Position numbers and translations under genes: made by a program. This document shows, one piece after another, positions 1 through 33,975 of a DNA stretch of 64,000 nucleotides. The first letter of the stretch is position 1. Every line of letters begins with the position of its first letter. The stretch spans positions 26,365,501 to 26,429,500 of the forward strand of contig NC_088308.1 in assembly GCF_910592395.1 (NCBI RefSeq), written 5' to 3'. Origin of the DNA: Lineus longissimus (Eukaryota > Nemertea > Pilidiophora > Heteronemertea > Lineidae). Under the pieces are notes generated by a model. The model had not been told where the DNA came from and did not search any database. It saw nothing but the letters and a program-made list of their open reading frames with translations.

Positions 1-400
1 GGCAGGACGGAATTTCCTGATAACTGCAGGAATATTGAAAGTGAAGACAAAGTCACAACCTGTTAGGCATTGCAAAGCCTTCATCATTCATTCAGCCATA
101 AACAACATAATGAAGACAACTCACCAGCCTGACACAATAGACGGGTCCTGACCAACCCTCTGTTCTGAAGGTCTTGTCGAGGAAATCCATTTCGGATGTA
201 CACATCAGTTCCTCCAATTACAATGCAAATGAATCGTCACAGTCTAATGGTTTGGCCGAATTGTGTACATGTATTGTAACTATTCTCATCTGGGCAGTCG
301 GGACGATTCCTAACCATCTTTACATTATTCAGTGCTGGTAAACCCGTACGTCGCATCGGGGAGATTACATACTGAACTTCCAGCGGTTGAATTCAGCGGT

Positions 401-520
401 CACCATGGTGAAATCGTAGTTCACCATGGTGAATGCAGATTTTACCATGCTCACGATTGTGAATATTTCACCATCCCCATTCACCATGGTGAAGTGCTGA
501 CAGATCACCATGGTGAATTG
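401..520. repeat. Array of CACCATGGTGAA palindromes
   Basis: The palindrome TTCACCATGGTGAA, or its 12-base core, occurs at 401-412, 420-433, 480-493 and 506-517. Degenerate copies lie between them (for example around 445 and 465). The spacing is roughly 20 to 60 bases. The long open frames on both strands here are a by-product of the repeat. The function is unknown. Confidence 0.75.
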
Positions 521-527
521 TGGATTT

Positions 528-935
528 ACCATGTGAAAATGAGACACATTTTTCCTAAGGGTAGTAGAGACATGGTCCACCCTGTATAGAAACATGGTGC
601 ACTACGTTCGGAGAGTACACATCCAGATCAGACAGAGTACGCGCGCCTAGTAAAATAAAGGGGCATGGCACATCCAGCAAAGACTTGGTAAAGCAACACT
701 GATGGTGCGCTATGAAGGGGAGGGCACATCCAGAAGAGACATGGGGCACCATGTAGAACCTGACACACCCTATAGATCAGAGCAATGGCACACCATTGGG
801 GGCAAGGCGCACCGGGTCGCGAAAAGCAACATCCATTTGAGTGAATTAAGGGCAGGCCGGTCTACTGTCTCATTGGCCGAAGTCCATTCTGAAGAACATG
901 GTCCTCCCAGCAGCAACATATAGCCACGGTAAATC
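528..935 (+). repeat. Diverged direct repeat, copy A
   Basis: This copy matches 1396-1660 in the same orientation. Shared blocks include CCATGTGAAAATGAGACACA, the 'catggtgcactacgtt' segment, 'ggggcatggcacatccagca', 'gctatgaaggggagggcaca' and 'tgtctcattggccgaa'. Copy A carries about 130 bases (roughly 735-865) that copy B lacks. Order and orientation are conserved, so this is a segmental duplication that later diverged or a pair of related dispersed repeats. Confidence 0.75.
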
Positions 936-1187
936 CGTATGATATCTTTACAAGTCTGAGCTAAGACATTGAAACTAGTCATTTGTCTAAAATTATAAAT
1001 CACGCCCGTTTTTAGGGCAGGGACTATTCACAGCTGGAACCCCTGAACCAGCTCATGCAGATCCTTCATCCATCAAGTCAAAAGCAAGCGAGCTCGTTCA
1101 TTGGTTTGATTTGAGATGTATTATCAGGTGGATATGCTCGTGCTGCCCTTGGCTCTGGGCGTAACACTATTAATTTTGTTATCTCGC

Positions 1188-1350
1188 CAGGTCTGGTTGT
1201 GACAGTATCTGCAATCTCATCAGGTCTGGTTGTGCCAGCATCTCCTGTCTACCAGGTCTGGTTGTGACAGCATATACTGTATTGTCAGGTCTGGTTGTGG
1301 CAGCATGTTATGGTATGGTTGTTGCAGTATCTTTTGTCTCTTCTGGTCTG
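1188..1350 (+). repeat. Minisatellite with 'caggtctggttgtg' core
   Basis: About five imperfect tandem copies of a unit of roughly 30 to 36 bases, each containing a version of 'caggtctggttgtgacagcat'. The last copy is degenerate. It lies between the two copies of the direct duplication. Confidence 0.75.
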
Positions 1351-1395
1351 GTGTTCTGATTTCATGCAATCCCTTTATAAAAATGATAAGGTATT

Positions 1396-1660
1396 CACCA
1401 TGTGAAAATGAGACACATTTTTATGAAGGGTGAAGACCAGGTCCATCCTGTTGAAACATGGTGCACTACGTTGGGAGAGTGCACATCTAGATCAGACAGA
1501 GTACGCATAGTGAAGGGGCATGGCACATCCAGCAAAGACTTGGTACCCTCTGGCAACATGGCGAGCTATGAAGGGGAGGGCACATCCAGAAGAGATATGG
1601 TGCACTACTGTCTCATTGGCCGAAAGTCATTTCTGCAGGTAACAATATAGAGCGACGGTA
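1396..1660 (+). repeat. Diverged direct repeat, copy B
   Basis: Second copy of the element at 528-935, same orientation, with the internal segment of about 130 bases missing. No protein family is recognisable in either copy. Confidence 0.75.
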
Positions 1661-2124
1661 AACAGAAATGTCCTCGTTTTTCACTTTCGCTCCGATGTCT
1701 TTGAACAGGGTGACAAGTTCATGTGCATGCTTCAGGGTGGCCCAGAATTATTTTCCCTCACACAATGCATGGATACACAATAGAATCATCTATTGGGCAA
1801 GGGAAAACCTTTCTGGACCACCCTGTAGAGTTTCGTGAGTTTCCGCCTCATCAATGATTTTGACAGGACCCCCAGCTGGCGCCATCTGAGCTACAAAAGT
1901 GGAACTACGCGATTTCTTAAAATTAAAAATAACCCGTCTTGGGGTGGAAATGTCCCCCCTCTTTAGGGGAGAAACGGGGATGAGTTATTCCATGAACCCC
2001 AAACATGGTGCCGACGACCGCTATGATCACAGCTTATCTTTTTTCCACCCTATTACATTTCAGGACCCTTATATGCAGTGCAAAATTCTCGCGGCATGCG
2101 GGGACGTTTCATGTGCGTACTATA

Positions 2125-2320
2125 GGGCCGTTTAGACGACAGGCGAAAAGACCGCATTCGGATCGAATCTGGATGAATCCGGATTAAAACCACCCAAGGC
2201 GATGGTACCTTTTTAGTCCGGATGCAACCACATTGATCCGGATCTTTTTGCGTTTACACGACGAAAAATTAATCCGGATTCGGGACGCATCCGGATTTTT
2301 TCGCGTCGTCTAAACGGCCC
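2125..2320. mobile_element. Non-autonomous MITE-like element with 16-bp TIRs and TA target duplication
   Basis: The ends are perfect inverted repeats: GGGCCGTTTAGACGAC at 2125-2140 and its exact reverse complement at 2305-2320. The similarity continues inward imperfectly (a 'gcgaaaa' block on both arms). A TA dinucleotide flanks both sides (2123-2124 and 2321-2322), as expected for a TA target-site duplication. The 196-bp body is built from repeated 'atccggat'-type motifs and has no coding capacity. TA duplication fits Tc1/mariner-like or other TA-targeting DNA transposons; the family is not assigned. Confidence 0.85.
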
Positions 2321-2944
2321 TAATGTAGTATGAGTGGCCAACGGCAGGGGAGCCAGGAGTGGGCTCAGGACACAATCAACATGAGGCATTGAAAAAATGT
2401 CATTATTATGGTGAAGACCCTACCCTATCAAGTTTGTATTGTGTTTTTCAATCAGTTTAGGTAAAGATGAACCACATGCATGAAAGATTGTTTGAATAAA
2501 AAAATAATGGCAACAATGAAATGAATAGCTTTTAAAAAAATAATGAACAGATTTGAAGTACACTCTGAACCCATGCGGAAGGTGGACGGTTAACCGGATT
2601 AACCATTCCATGACCTTAGCCTACTGTCCGCAGTGACCGTGTGGGTGACTATAGTCGTCTGCTAAGACCTAGTATTGTACTGGACATTCTTTAGTCGTGA
2701 TAGATTTCGATGATTAGCAGTATAATAGTTTACAGCAGCTTTTTTGACTGTACGACACTGGGAGTGTTACTTGACCGAAATAATTAATTTGCTATCCACG
2801 TTTTATCAATGAAGATGTTGACGAATCAAGGCTGTTTTCATGTGTCTCTCGTCGGTATCAGATAGGAATGTTCCGATTGGATGTCGGCAAGACTGCGCAG
2901 TCAAGTGCGCATAAGAATGGTGTCGAATGCAAAATGTTGTTTAC

Positions 2945-2953
2945 GCCATCTTG
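2945..2953 (-). promoter_or_regulatory. YY1-type motif upstream of calcineurin A
   Basis: GCCATCTTG (CAAGATGGC on the minus strand) matches the YY1 core. It lies 106 bases before the calcineurin start codon, where a promoter-proximal or 5'UTR site is expected. A related GCCATTTTG lies just inside intron 1 at 3157-3165. Motif match only. Confidence 0.35.
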
Positions 2954-3058
2954 AAATGAGAAGCGGGTAAAAATTATTGGATTTATCCGTTTCAATCGCT
3001 GACAAAACGTAGTCATCGGGTTATTGTAATTAAGGGGATTGGGCACAGAAGCCTTATA

Positions 3059-24619
<21,561 letters not shown>

Positions 24620-27600
24620 TCCGGAGATGGCGAAAGACCTTGAAGGTCAAACGATCTATGAATTTACATGTGAAACAAGGTATCATCAGAATACGAACAG
24701 TGTTTTCCTAGGTAATGGGAAACTTAATGGATTAATTCCATTCTTGACTAGGTTGGATTGGAGGTGGAAATCTTAATAGTAACATGATGATTTTGGTTGT
24801 GCATTGCCATGCTCTGTGATGTCTCACGTCGACGCTGTCTAGAAGTCAATGCCTGGTGACCAGCTGATGATAATTCTGTTCTTAACAGGACATAAGGTTG
24901 GGCAGATGCCCTTGCGTTGTTTTGTTTCCATGTAAACATGAAAGAAATAACCACTTTGCACATGTCTTGTAAAGATCACGCATATTTGTGCCATTACATG
25001 CAATCTTGTATCAGTTAAGTGCCACAATCTTAAAACCCTCATTAATTTTGCAAGATTCCAATGTAAGGGGTACGTTGTCAATTATTCAGCTGGTGACTTT
25101 TTATAGTGACTTTTGTGCTGTAGTAAAGTTATACACGATAATACTATGTACATGTACTGCACAAGGTTCTGAATCTGATCAGCCATGCACGGTACCCATC
25201 GTCTCAAGAGACTACCTTCAGGGACCTCATTCACAACCAAACAAATCTTTTGCTAAATCGAATTCCTTTTGTCAAACGAGCCTGTTGATGTGCTTTCACC
25301 TCCAGCTAGGTTTTCAGAACAATCAGTTAGATAATCATATTCATTATACTAGTAAACATTGCCATTGAGAGTCATTCTCTTTGGGAGAAATTTTTGGGAG
25401 TTTTGAAAATGAATGTTCCGGTTGATAACTGATATTGGTCTTGGAGCAGTTTAATCTATGCTGTGCAATGGTGGTTGAAAGACGATGATGTGCCTGAATT
25501 CCCCTCTAATCACTGAAGCTTGACTCTTGCAGACAACGCGCATGAATATAATTGCAATGATCTGCTAGATGTATGCCATAATATGCAGCTGATGTATACT
25601 TATTGAGTAATGTGGATGTATCTCCACTTGGACCTATTTTCCTTTTTTACCTGGGAGGAGCTATATTTTTCTATGATGTTTGCAATCAATCATATTGGCC
25701 TCGAAGTGGTCCTGTGTGAGATAAAAAATAATGCTAGACTAAATATGCCTTGCCATGGGGCCGTGTCAGTTGAACAAACTTGCAACTTGTTATGTGTGAT
25801 ATTAGACTTGAAAATGACTTGTATGATGCAACCAGGTATAACTTTTAGAAGGGAGAAGGCATATCTCGGGATATGCCATAGGGAAGAGAGAAAGCAATAT
25901 TTGATGTTACATAATGTTCTTTTTTGTAATCTGAAGAGAAATGAGAGATCTGGCAGGGTGGATGCCATTTGCAATCAAGTGCGCACATTAACTAGCTCCC
26001 TATATGATAAGAATTCATTCATTTTCCTATCTTAACAGAACACCATGTCCATAGCTTAGTGGGCTGTGAAAGTGGGGTTACCAGGTTGGTCAGGAGTGAA
26101 TTTCACTTCCCAACTGGAACCCAGGGGCAGTATGACAGTCATGGGGTTGAGATTGTGTTGCCAAGTCTTCATTTAGTCTCATGTCTTTGGTATAGTGTAG
26201 TGCTTGGAAGTGAATTATTGTGCCAGTGGTTGGTCTCAGTAGCATATATCATGAGCTAGAATGCTGGCCAACCTTACGTGCTAGCCATGGTTTGCCCTTG
26301 GCTTCGATGCTCTCCAATTTGATGGGATTCATAAAAAGTGCCATTAGGACTGTGGAACCATGATGACACTACAGTGAGAGGGTTTGAACCCTGTTAATGA
26401 CTATTAAAGTTGCTCCCTAGCAAAACAATTCAGTGATTTGTTCAACTGGCATGGCCTAGTATCACAGACCACTGTTTACCTGTGTTGTGTTGCGACCCCT
26501 TTCGCTGTGGATTTCAGACAGTGCTGTTTGGTGAAACTAGTGTTCATATACACACATCTTTCTCAAGTCTCAACATATATATTTATATATATTGCTTATT
26601 TAAATCAAGTGAATTAGTGATGTAGTTGTCAAAGTGATGCAGAGTTGTTACGTTTGTTTGGAAATGTGGTTGTCAGTAGGTACAGTGGTCTTTGAAGCTG
26701 TCATGGTGAGTTCCTGGAAACGTATGGCCCCTTCTCCCCTTTGCCTTTCAGGGCCCCAGTAACTTGGTACATGACACATTTTTTCCCAGTCAATTTAACA
26801 GATTTTCCTTTATGAATATTCTAAGATTACTTAGCTACTTTTGCTCAAAGAAAGCATGCTTGTTTGGCTAACACAAATGTCAAGGTAGTGAGATGCAAAG
26901 TAAACAAGAGAAGCCACTCTGTACGCTAGCGCCATCTTGACCGAGGTAGCTCATCAGATGGGAGAGGAAATTTGTGGATCTGAATCCAGCTGTTGACACC
27001 TGACCACTTAAGGGTAGGACAAAATGCATGAGAGATGTGCCCTCCTTAGAGTGAGTACCAGGGGAGCCACCTTAAGTTTAGTAAGAAGAACTATCATGTA
27101 CAATTTTCTGATACATCTTGTCCTTTTCCTTTATGCCTACCCGTATGTAGTGATAACAGCTTGAGATATCTAATACTCGCTGTTCACTTTGTGATAAGAC
27201 AGTTCTTACCGATTCTAGCTAAAGAAGCATTCTTTCTTGAGCTAAGTTATCCGATCGCCTAGCAGGCAGTAGTGTCTTGTGCCCTATACCCTTTGGATAG
27301 GGGCATGTATGTAGAAAAATTTACGCATTGTAAATGTATCTAAGGCTGTAATGAATAATGCTGATTTTAAATGAACTTGAATATATATAAATATAAATAT
27401 ATATAGATATTATCTTATTGTAAATTGTTTGCTGTAAATTTCCATTTGAAAATCTTAGAGCTCTTAGGTAATGTAATTGCATATACTCAGTAGTCTCGGT
27501 AATCGCAGCTCGAACTTAAAATCATTCGAAAAAATTTAGATTTCATTGAGGTGAGTTTCAACCAGTTTCTGTTTCTTAGTCATTAGCACTAGGCTACCAG

Positions 27601-30465
27601 TTATAAATTGTAATAAAATGAAAAGGTCAGGTCTGTGATGGGCTCTAATAGTTGTAACACACCTATGGCATGCAGAAACAACGTTGTGATTGCCTCCAAC
27701 ATTCATCACAGATCTCGGGCAAAACTATTTGTATCGATCTTAGATTAATTTTAGTGGTGATCTCCTGCGGGAAATTCTGGAATGAGTCTTTGCAATTGTT
27801 TTATGCTTAGAAACGTATCTAATTACCTATTGCCAAATCTCAACTGGTTATGAAGTCGGCTATAGACTGTTCAAGAATATTAGGCCGATCAGTGGCTTTG
27901 CCCACTGGTTGTAAGGAGTTTGGGTTGGAATGAGTTTGAACTTGGTGATAGCTGTTAACAAGACTTCAGGAAAGTGCTTTGGTGAAAATTTGTGACGAGC
28001 TCATGTTTGTTATGGAGATAACTCAGGGTTCATATAGAGAGTTTCTAGATTGACAGTGCAGGGTGAATATCTCCTGCCTTTGAGATGGAAAGCTGCTCCT
28101 TATAGGATCTGATCAGATGTTGAATGAAGATTGAATTCCAGAACATAACAAGTAGCATAGCGACAGTCGATTCTAGCCTTTATCTCTCAACCATGGCAAG
28201 AGTAGACCGAGATCTTGAACAGTCTGTAGTTTGATTTGTTGCAATGTTGTCATTGGTAAACGTAGTGGGAATAAATCTTCAGTCTGAAATGACTGTGTTC
28301 CTGAGAAAGGACTAAAGAAGTAACGAAAGTGCTAAAGAAAGATAGGGACCAGAGAGTTGGCCCTGGTACCACCAGATGTTTAGTTGTGAAGTTATTGGGC
28401 TTTTTTGTTTTGTTTGTTTTGAGCGTTAACAGTACATTGTCATCTGTTGTCTTTGACAAGTGCAGTTATTAGATGGTTATTGATCTGTCTGAATGTTGAT
28501 GTTGACAAGAGCGACAGCATGATGGACGATTAATCATACTCACTGTTGTGCTGGCTTGATCCGTGAAGCGCCTATGAATAAAGATCAAGGTATGAAAAAA
28601 GGAGATTTCTCCCACAGGAAAACTTTACGTTTGAAAAATTTCGCCTTTAGAGGTTTGAAAGATCAATGGTTTGGACTTCATTGTGCACCTAATATCTGAT
28701 GTCATAAATCTCTGAGGCTGCACTTGTCCTTGATTTCGGAATGACTGCTCACTATTAAGATAAGGATCTGGTTTACAGTAAGCTGTTCAGATGTGCTAAG
28801 AAGTGTGTAGTAATGCTTGTGAATGTAAAGTTATTTCAAGGTGGTTTCATTGTTTCAGATCAAAGGTTGGATACATTTGAATGTTATATTTGGACTGTTG
28901 ACCATAATGGTTCGTATCGTGTCTCAATCATGCTAGAATGCTAATCTTTGTTCTATCAGCCAATTGCATACCATCCTATGCATATTCATGCTAAAACAAA
29001 ACATTGTGGTAGATATTTGACAAAGTTTTCCCTGGTGGGTTTGGAAACATGCTTATCACCTGTGCGCTAGGCTAACATATCTATCAAAACCACAACCTTG
29101 CATCAGAATAACGAACAGATGAGCTAGTATGCAAACATGCGTCACACAAATGCAATATATTCATCTATTGTTTCGGTGCCAGATGCAGTAAGCTTATCCC
29201 AAGACCGCTGTAAATGTAAGTGCTGATATTGTTGCTGTTCATAATAGCTTGGGCGACATTAGTTTTCAATATTTCCAGTATGTTGACTTTGGTTTAGGTT
29301 CAGAATTGTAGTATTTGGGAATGTTGAAAGTGAGCGTTTTACTTTATTTCAGTAGTCTGCAGTGTTAGTGGTATCAGCTAGGTGTAACAATTCAATTTTT
29401 CCTCTGTAGACATAGTCAACCCAATATGTGTAGGTAAATATCGAAAACACTTTCTTGTTTACCAGGTTTTTGCCCGTTCAGTAGCTAGGGTCTTTCCTTC
29501 TCATTCTACTTGTAGTAGATCAACTTAGATAACCAGTTTTAGTGTAAATTTATGGGTGTAGCTGTAGGCTTTCTTACAATAACTTATTTTCTCCTTTCAT
29601 TTCCCAAGTGCCGGAACTAACCGATTATTAGGATAAGTGCAATCGTTAATATTTGCTATGGTGATACTTGGTGAACTCTAAAAATCTTAACTCTGTTTAC
29701 GCTTTGAAAACCAAAGTGTCGACACTTTCTCTCTCTTGTAAACATTTGTAAAATACTGTACCAGTATGTATAAATCATTGCATGTGTAAATCAACATTTG
29801 TTGAAGTACAGTGTCGAGATGGTTATGTCATGGTGAAATAGTTATGGCCTGAATATTTGAAATTTGTCTCCTTATGCATTCATTATATGATATAGTACTT
29901 CTTGACTCTTTCATCCTTTTACCTTGGATATTGTATAGGAAACCTAACCATGTAGCATCTGTGGTTGTCAGTAAGGTAGCAGTTTTACTTTCTTATTTAC
30001 ACATTTTAAGAAATTTCGATGTCGTACGACTATGAGGACACTTGTAATGAAATTTGATGTGGATATATTGACTATTTATTATTCTCTTTACGCTGACAAG
30101 TGGCAATGTAAAAGAATATAGCCTAGCTTGGTTAGGTTTTGTTGGTAATCGTAACCTGCCCTATCCTTCAGTAGACTTGTGTGAGCCTGGTTGGTGATAA
30201 GTTTATGTCGTGGCTGAACATTGCAGCCCTCTTGTTTGGTCAGTTGCAATGTTTCTTCTGCCGTTTTGTTCTCATAGCACTGTAGGCAACAACTTTGTAA
30301 TAATTATTACTTTGTACAGGATTTTGACTTAACAGGTTTTGAATGTTACTTTTACATTTTTTCCAAAATCTATTTTGTCATTTGTCATATTGTTGTTGTA
30401 AGTCATGCATGTATTCATAATTGTAAACATATTTCTGTGTTTAAATAAATTATAACATTTTCCTT
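24620..30465 (+). other. Probable long 3'UTR of calcineurin A
   Basis: AT-rich sequence with no convincing exon on either strand. The 141-codon frame at 25610 is unsupported. An AATAAA lies near 28576. A better-placed signal lies at 30444-30449, followed by a GT-rich stretch ('gtgatgtgttcc'). Simple (TA)n-like tracts occur near 26575 and 27380. A YY1-type GCCATCTTG lies at 26931-26939. A 5.8-kb 3'UTR is inferred, not demonstrated. Confidence 0.5.
30444..30449 (+). terminator. Candidate poly(A) signal of calcineurin A
   Basis: AATAAA followed about 30 bases later by a GT-rich segment. It is the last good plus-strand signal before the opposing TMEM11 gene. Confidence 0.45.
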
Positions 30466-30469
30466 CATA

Positions 30470-31763
30470 CTCGGAGTGATGTGTTCCATTTATTTCACCT
30501 CTGGGCAGCGGTGAGGCGAGGAAAGCCAGCTAGCGATTTACAAAAACTGTTTAAATTCACATCAAGCAATTATTTGATTTGGGAAGGCATATGTCTTTCA
30601 TGTCTCCCTGTACCATGTCACAACCAATCTGATGACAGTAGCTGCTACAATGTCTATGATCTGAATATTAGTTAGCAGCCGGCTTCACACGTCCTAGACG
30701 AGGCCAAGTACGTTACCTGTCTTCACAAGCATGGTGAGATGATAGCTCAGCCTGAGGCAGTAGGCCCTGGTGTGCATGTCATCTAGAGCATAGTGAGTGC
30801 AAGACGGCAGGCCCAGTCTGACTAAGACCTGAAAATGGTCCCATTTCTCCAGTCTGATGACTGTACCAGTACAGTCTTGATTGACAAAAATTTACTCACA
30901 AGAGTGGGACTGATATCTTAGCGATTTGGTGACGGAGTCCCAATCGGTTCCATTTTACATTCAAGGAGTTTGATTACCGACAGATCTGAAATACTTGGAC
31001 GAATGACAGGCCTGATGAAGTCACAATCAATAGAGGATCACATCCAGCACTTCAGAACAAATTCCAAGATGAACTGGTAAGAGACTAACAGTTGGTTTTC
31101 TCATTGAAAAAAAGAAAAGACAAAGTGAACATTGTATATATGAATCTATCACCATGTATTCATTCATGCCCGCATTTCCCCAACCTTGTCTGTATCGGAA
31201 TAAGAGATTCACAGCTTAACGGTTTTGAAATACTGATCACAATGAACACAAGGGCACTGGATACATCATCCATTGTCAAAATGTCGCAGAACAACTTTGC
31301 TGCTGTTTCAATTTTGCGGTCTGAACTTATCCACATACCGGTAATTGAAGAAGGCAAAATGTAACTTTCTCCATACATAAGCAACATGATGAGCAACAAC
31401 ATGCATGTATGATACAAATCATGAAACCATGAATAATCATGATGAAACTGATTGCATTGTACAGTCCAGACAGATCTCGACACTAAAAGATCTATGTTCT
31501 CAAAATGTCTTGGTCTCTACATGTATATGTGAACAGTCTATTTAACACATGGGTGCATGCAGAATCTATCACCATTACACCATTTGTGGTACTGGTACTG
31601 ATACACAAAGCCCAGGAGAATACACCTTTGATGTGTCAGAAGCATCACACACAGTCTACTTTTTAAGCACAGTTTTCCAGGCAGAAAGTCAATATTGTTC
31701 TTGAAAATAAACCATTCACTTGAGCCATTACAAAGCAGTATTTTCTGCTATAGTACATTCAGG
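30470..31763. other. Region between calcineurin A and TMEM11 (convergent)
   Basis: No coding exon is recognised. The minus-strand part next to 31764 is likely TMEM11 3'UTR. A minus-strand AATAAA (TTTATT at about 30490) would bring the two 3' ends to within tens of bases of each other. Confidence 0.4.
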
Positions 31764-32605
31764 TTAAGTTGAATACCATTTGTAAAATTGCCATCCACAA
31801 TATATTCCAGCTGCCAGAGATAATGAATTCTGCAAAACTTTTCTCCTAGTATCGTCTTTTCGTATCAAAACCACAGGCGAACTTGAACTCAAATTATGCA
31901 GTGGTAGTCTCTGCAACTTTCTAGAATCGTATTCAATTTGATATTTACAGCATGGGTCGAACTGCCATGAGACTGCATAGACTCCCGAGCATATTACGCT
32001 TGTAAATCCTAACGGCATGTACAAGTATCCATGTTGTGGATACATCAGTCCAATGGCCAATGATCCAAACCCAGTCAAAACAGCAGTTTTATGAAGACAG
32101 TTTCCAACGCTTATCCATCGGGCGGTTTCATCACCAAGCTTGGTTGGTTCAATGACAATGGTCTTGACTTTACTCTCCAAAGCTTGCTCCAACTCATTTT
32201 CGAATTCCTCTTGTGCGGCATCATGTTCATAGATCTCTCGGATCACAACATAATCATTGCCAGCATCACTGAAAGTAAAATGGGACAATTCAGTCAATTT
32301 GACATTCGGTTAAGAGCATGTACTATGTACTCTAAAAGCAGAGCTAGTTGGGGACTGGCGAAATAAGGGTATAGAAATGAACGTGTAAATTTGTATGGAA
32401 AATGAATGGAAAAACTTTGAAGCATTTGTTTACACCCAAAGGAAGACATAATTAGCACGGGTCATTGGTAGACTCTTATTTCATTATCTTCAACTGGCAT
32501 GTTGTAATAACTGCCTTGAAGATTAGCTCATCTGAGTTATTGAAACAGGTACGAAAATCGATATTTTGCGTTGATAAACACAGACCTGCCGTCAGAAACC
32601 GCCAT
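31764..32605 (-). CDS. TMEM11: TMEM11, mitochondrial inner-membrane morphology protein
   Basis: Known in the family: an inner-membrane protein that affects crista organisation and mitochondrial shape (PMI in flies). There are two exons on the minus strand, 32605-32586 and 32268-31764, joined in phase 2, giving 174 residues (human 192). The conserved core is obvious: YVVIREIYEHDAAQEEFENE, then TIVIEPTKLGDETARWISVG, NCLHKTAVLTG and SWQFDPCCKYQIEYD, with RLPLH and PVVLIRKDD near the end. Two hydrophobic segments (about LTGFGSLAIGLMY and YLYMPLGFTSVICSGVYAVS) fit the membrane spans. The first exon supplies only MAVSDG plus two bases, and its donor (GGCAG|GTCTGT) is weak, so the N-terminus is less sure. 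An ATG at 32297 lies in the intron just before the acceptor and was not used. Confidence 0.93.
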
Positions 32606-33975
32606 GACTGCGGGAAGGTCACGTGAAGTCGCGCGCAAATATAGTCGAATTGTCAAGATGTTACTTAACATTATTTAGATCCTTTTCATGTTTAAGCGGC
32701 TTAGTCGAATAGTCACTTACCTTTACATGTTACAAGATCGTAGATAATGCCATTTAACTTGCTTTGTAGTGGGAATACGACTGTGATATAGCTCCATAAC
32801 TAACTCCAGAACTTTACTGATGCGCGTGAGACTGGGTGTTTTAGTTTTGTAATTGGTTCACAGATGGCAGCAGTTGTGGATCACAATTTTGACGCAAGAG
32901 GAAGGTAAAACTGCTATATTTATCTCCAATTTACTCATTTTTCAGTATGTCCAATGCATCCAGGTCAAGTCATTCTATCTACTTATATCTTTAGAAACGG
33001 AAAACTTGGCTGTTGTCATAATCTACGTGCCGATTTTCATTTGGCAGTCGTTTTTAGAACACAAATTTATACTGCCTACTCACTGGATCCGCTTTGGAAT
33101 AACATATTTCCAGGTTTTGTTGGATCCGCTCACGAGTAACATATTCCCAGTTTTTGGGCACACTCTTTGAGACCCAACAGGTTGAGAGGACTTGTTACGC
33201 TGTCTTGTCTCAAAAGAATTCGGTCATGGCATGGATCAATACTTGAGTCAGCTAACTTACTTAAGTATCTCCACTGAAAAAGCCTCCTGAATGACAGGCT
33301 TGCTTCCCCGAGTGGCTTAAAGCCTCCTGGCTGTCATCCTAGCAAAGTGTATGATGTGGATGTCATTGGGGGTGGTTCAGTGTGCCGCCGGTCAAAGACC
33401 CAGTGGTGAACGATAATGAAAACACTAATGCGAGTATTCCATTTCGAACGCCCATTAGTATAATTTGCCTATTGGTCCCATGATACAATAATCATTTCTG
33501 TTATTGACTTAGTCGTTCGAATCGTTTTGTGACTCCGTGGTATATTGTGCATTTTATCGAATTTTTCTGGTACTTGTGTCCAATGAGCCCACCTTATGAA
33601 AAACACAGAACTTGACTGCATGGTGGTGCAGTTTTAGCTGTACTCACAGTCATATCAATTTTCGGAGAGAACATGCAACCAGTCAACAGAACCCAGTTGC
33701 CCAAGAGATTTGACAGGGAAAAAAGTTAATCATCACAAAGCTATTATGAAGCCGTCTATTACTATGACAAACAAATAACAAAGTCATTGGACATTGTACT
33801 GAATGCAGTCAGGGAAAAGAGCTCAGTGTTCGACTCTTGGACAGGTTGTCTCTCAGACTCTCATATCCAGTGTTGTTATAACTCTTCCAGGTCACAGACA
33901 GTATGGCTTTATAAAAGAACTGAATGAAGGCATTTTGACTGGAACCAGCTGGACGAGTTGATCTGAAGAACCACT
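32606..33975. promoter_or_regulatory. Head-to-head intergenic region TMEM11 / ZDHHC4
   Basis: 1.37 kb between two divergent start codons. GTCACGTGA, a palindromic CACGTG E-box, lies at 32618-32626, 13 bases upstream of the TMEM11 ATG beside a CpG-rich GCGCGC. A short imperfect tandem duplication (unit about 37 bp beginning TGGATCCGCT) lies at 33083-33158. No exon is recognised here. Confidence 0.45.

Larger units (their letters stand above)
1..2900. other. Gene-free, repeat-rich left flank
   Basis: No open reading frame here has recognisable homology or a convincing exon structure. The stretch holds several repeats listed separately: a palindrome array, a minisatellite, a diverged direct duplication and a foldback element with TA target duplication. 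About the last 200 bases before the calcineurin start probably contain its promoter. The remainder, including 1-400 and 2330-2850, shows nothing I can name. Confidence 0.6.

Noticed and set aside
25610-26035. 141-codon plus-strand frame after calcineurin
   Set aside because: It has no recognisable family, low-quality composition, and lies in the probable 3'UTR.
32269-32297. ATG at 32297 as the TMEM11 start
   Set aside because: A clear acceptor (ttttactttcag) follows it, and a two-exon model with MAVSDG fits the family better. The ATG is intronic.
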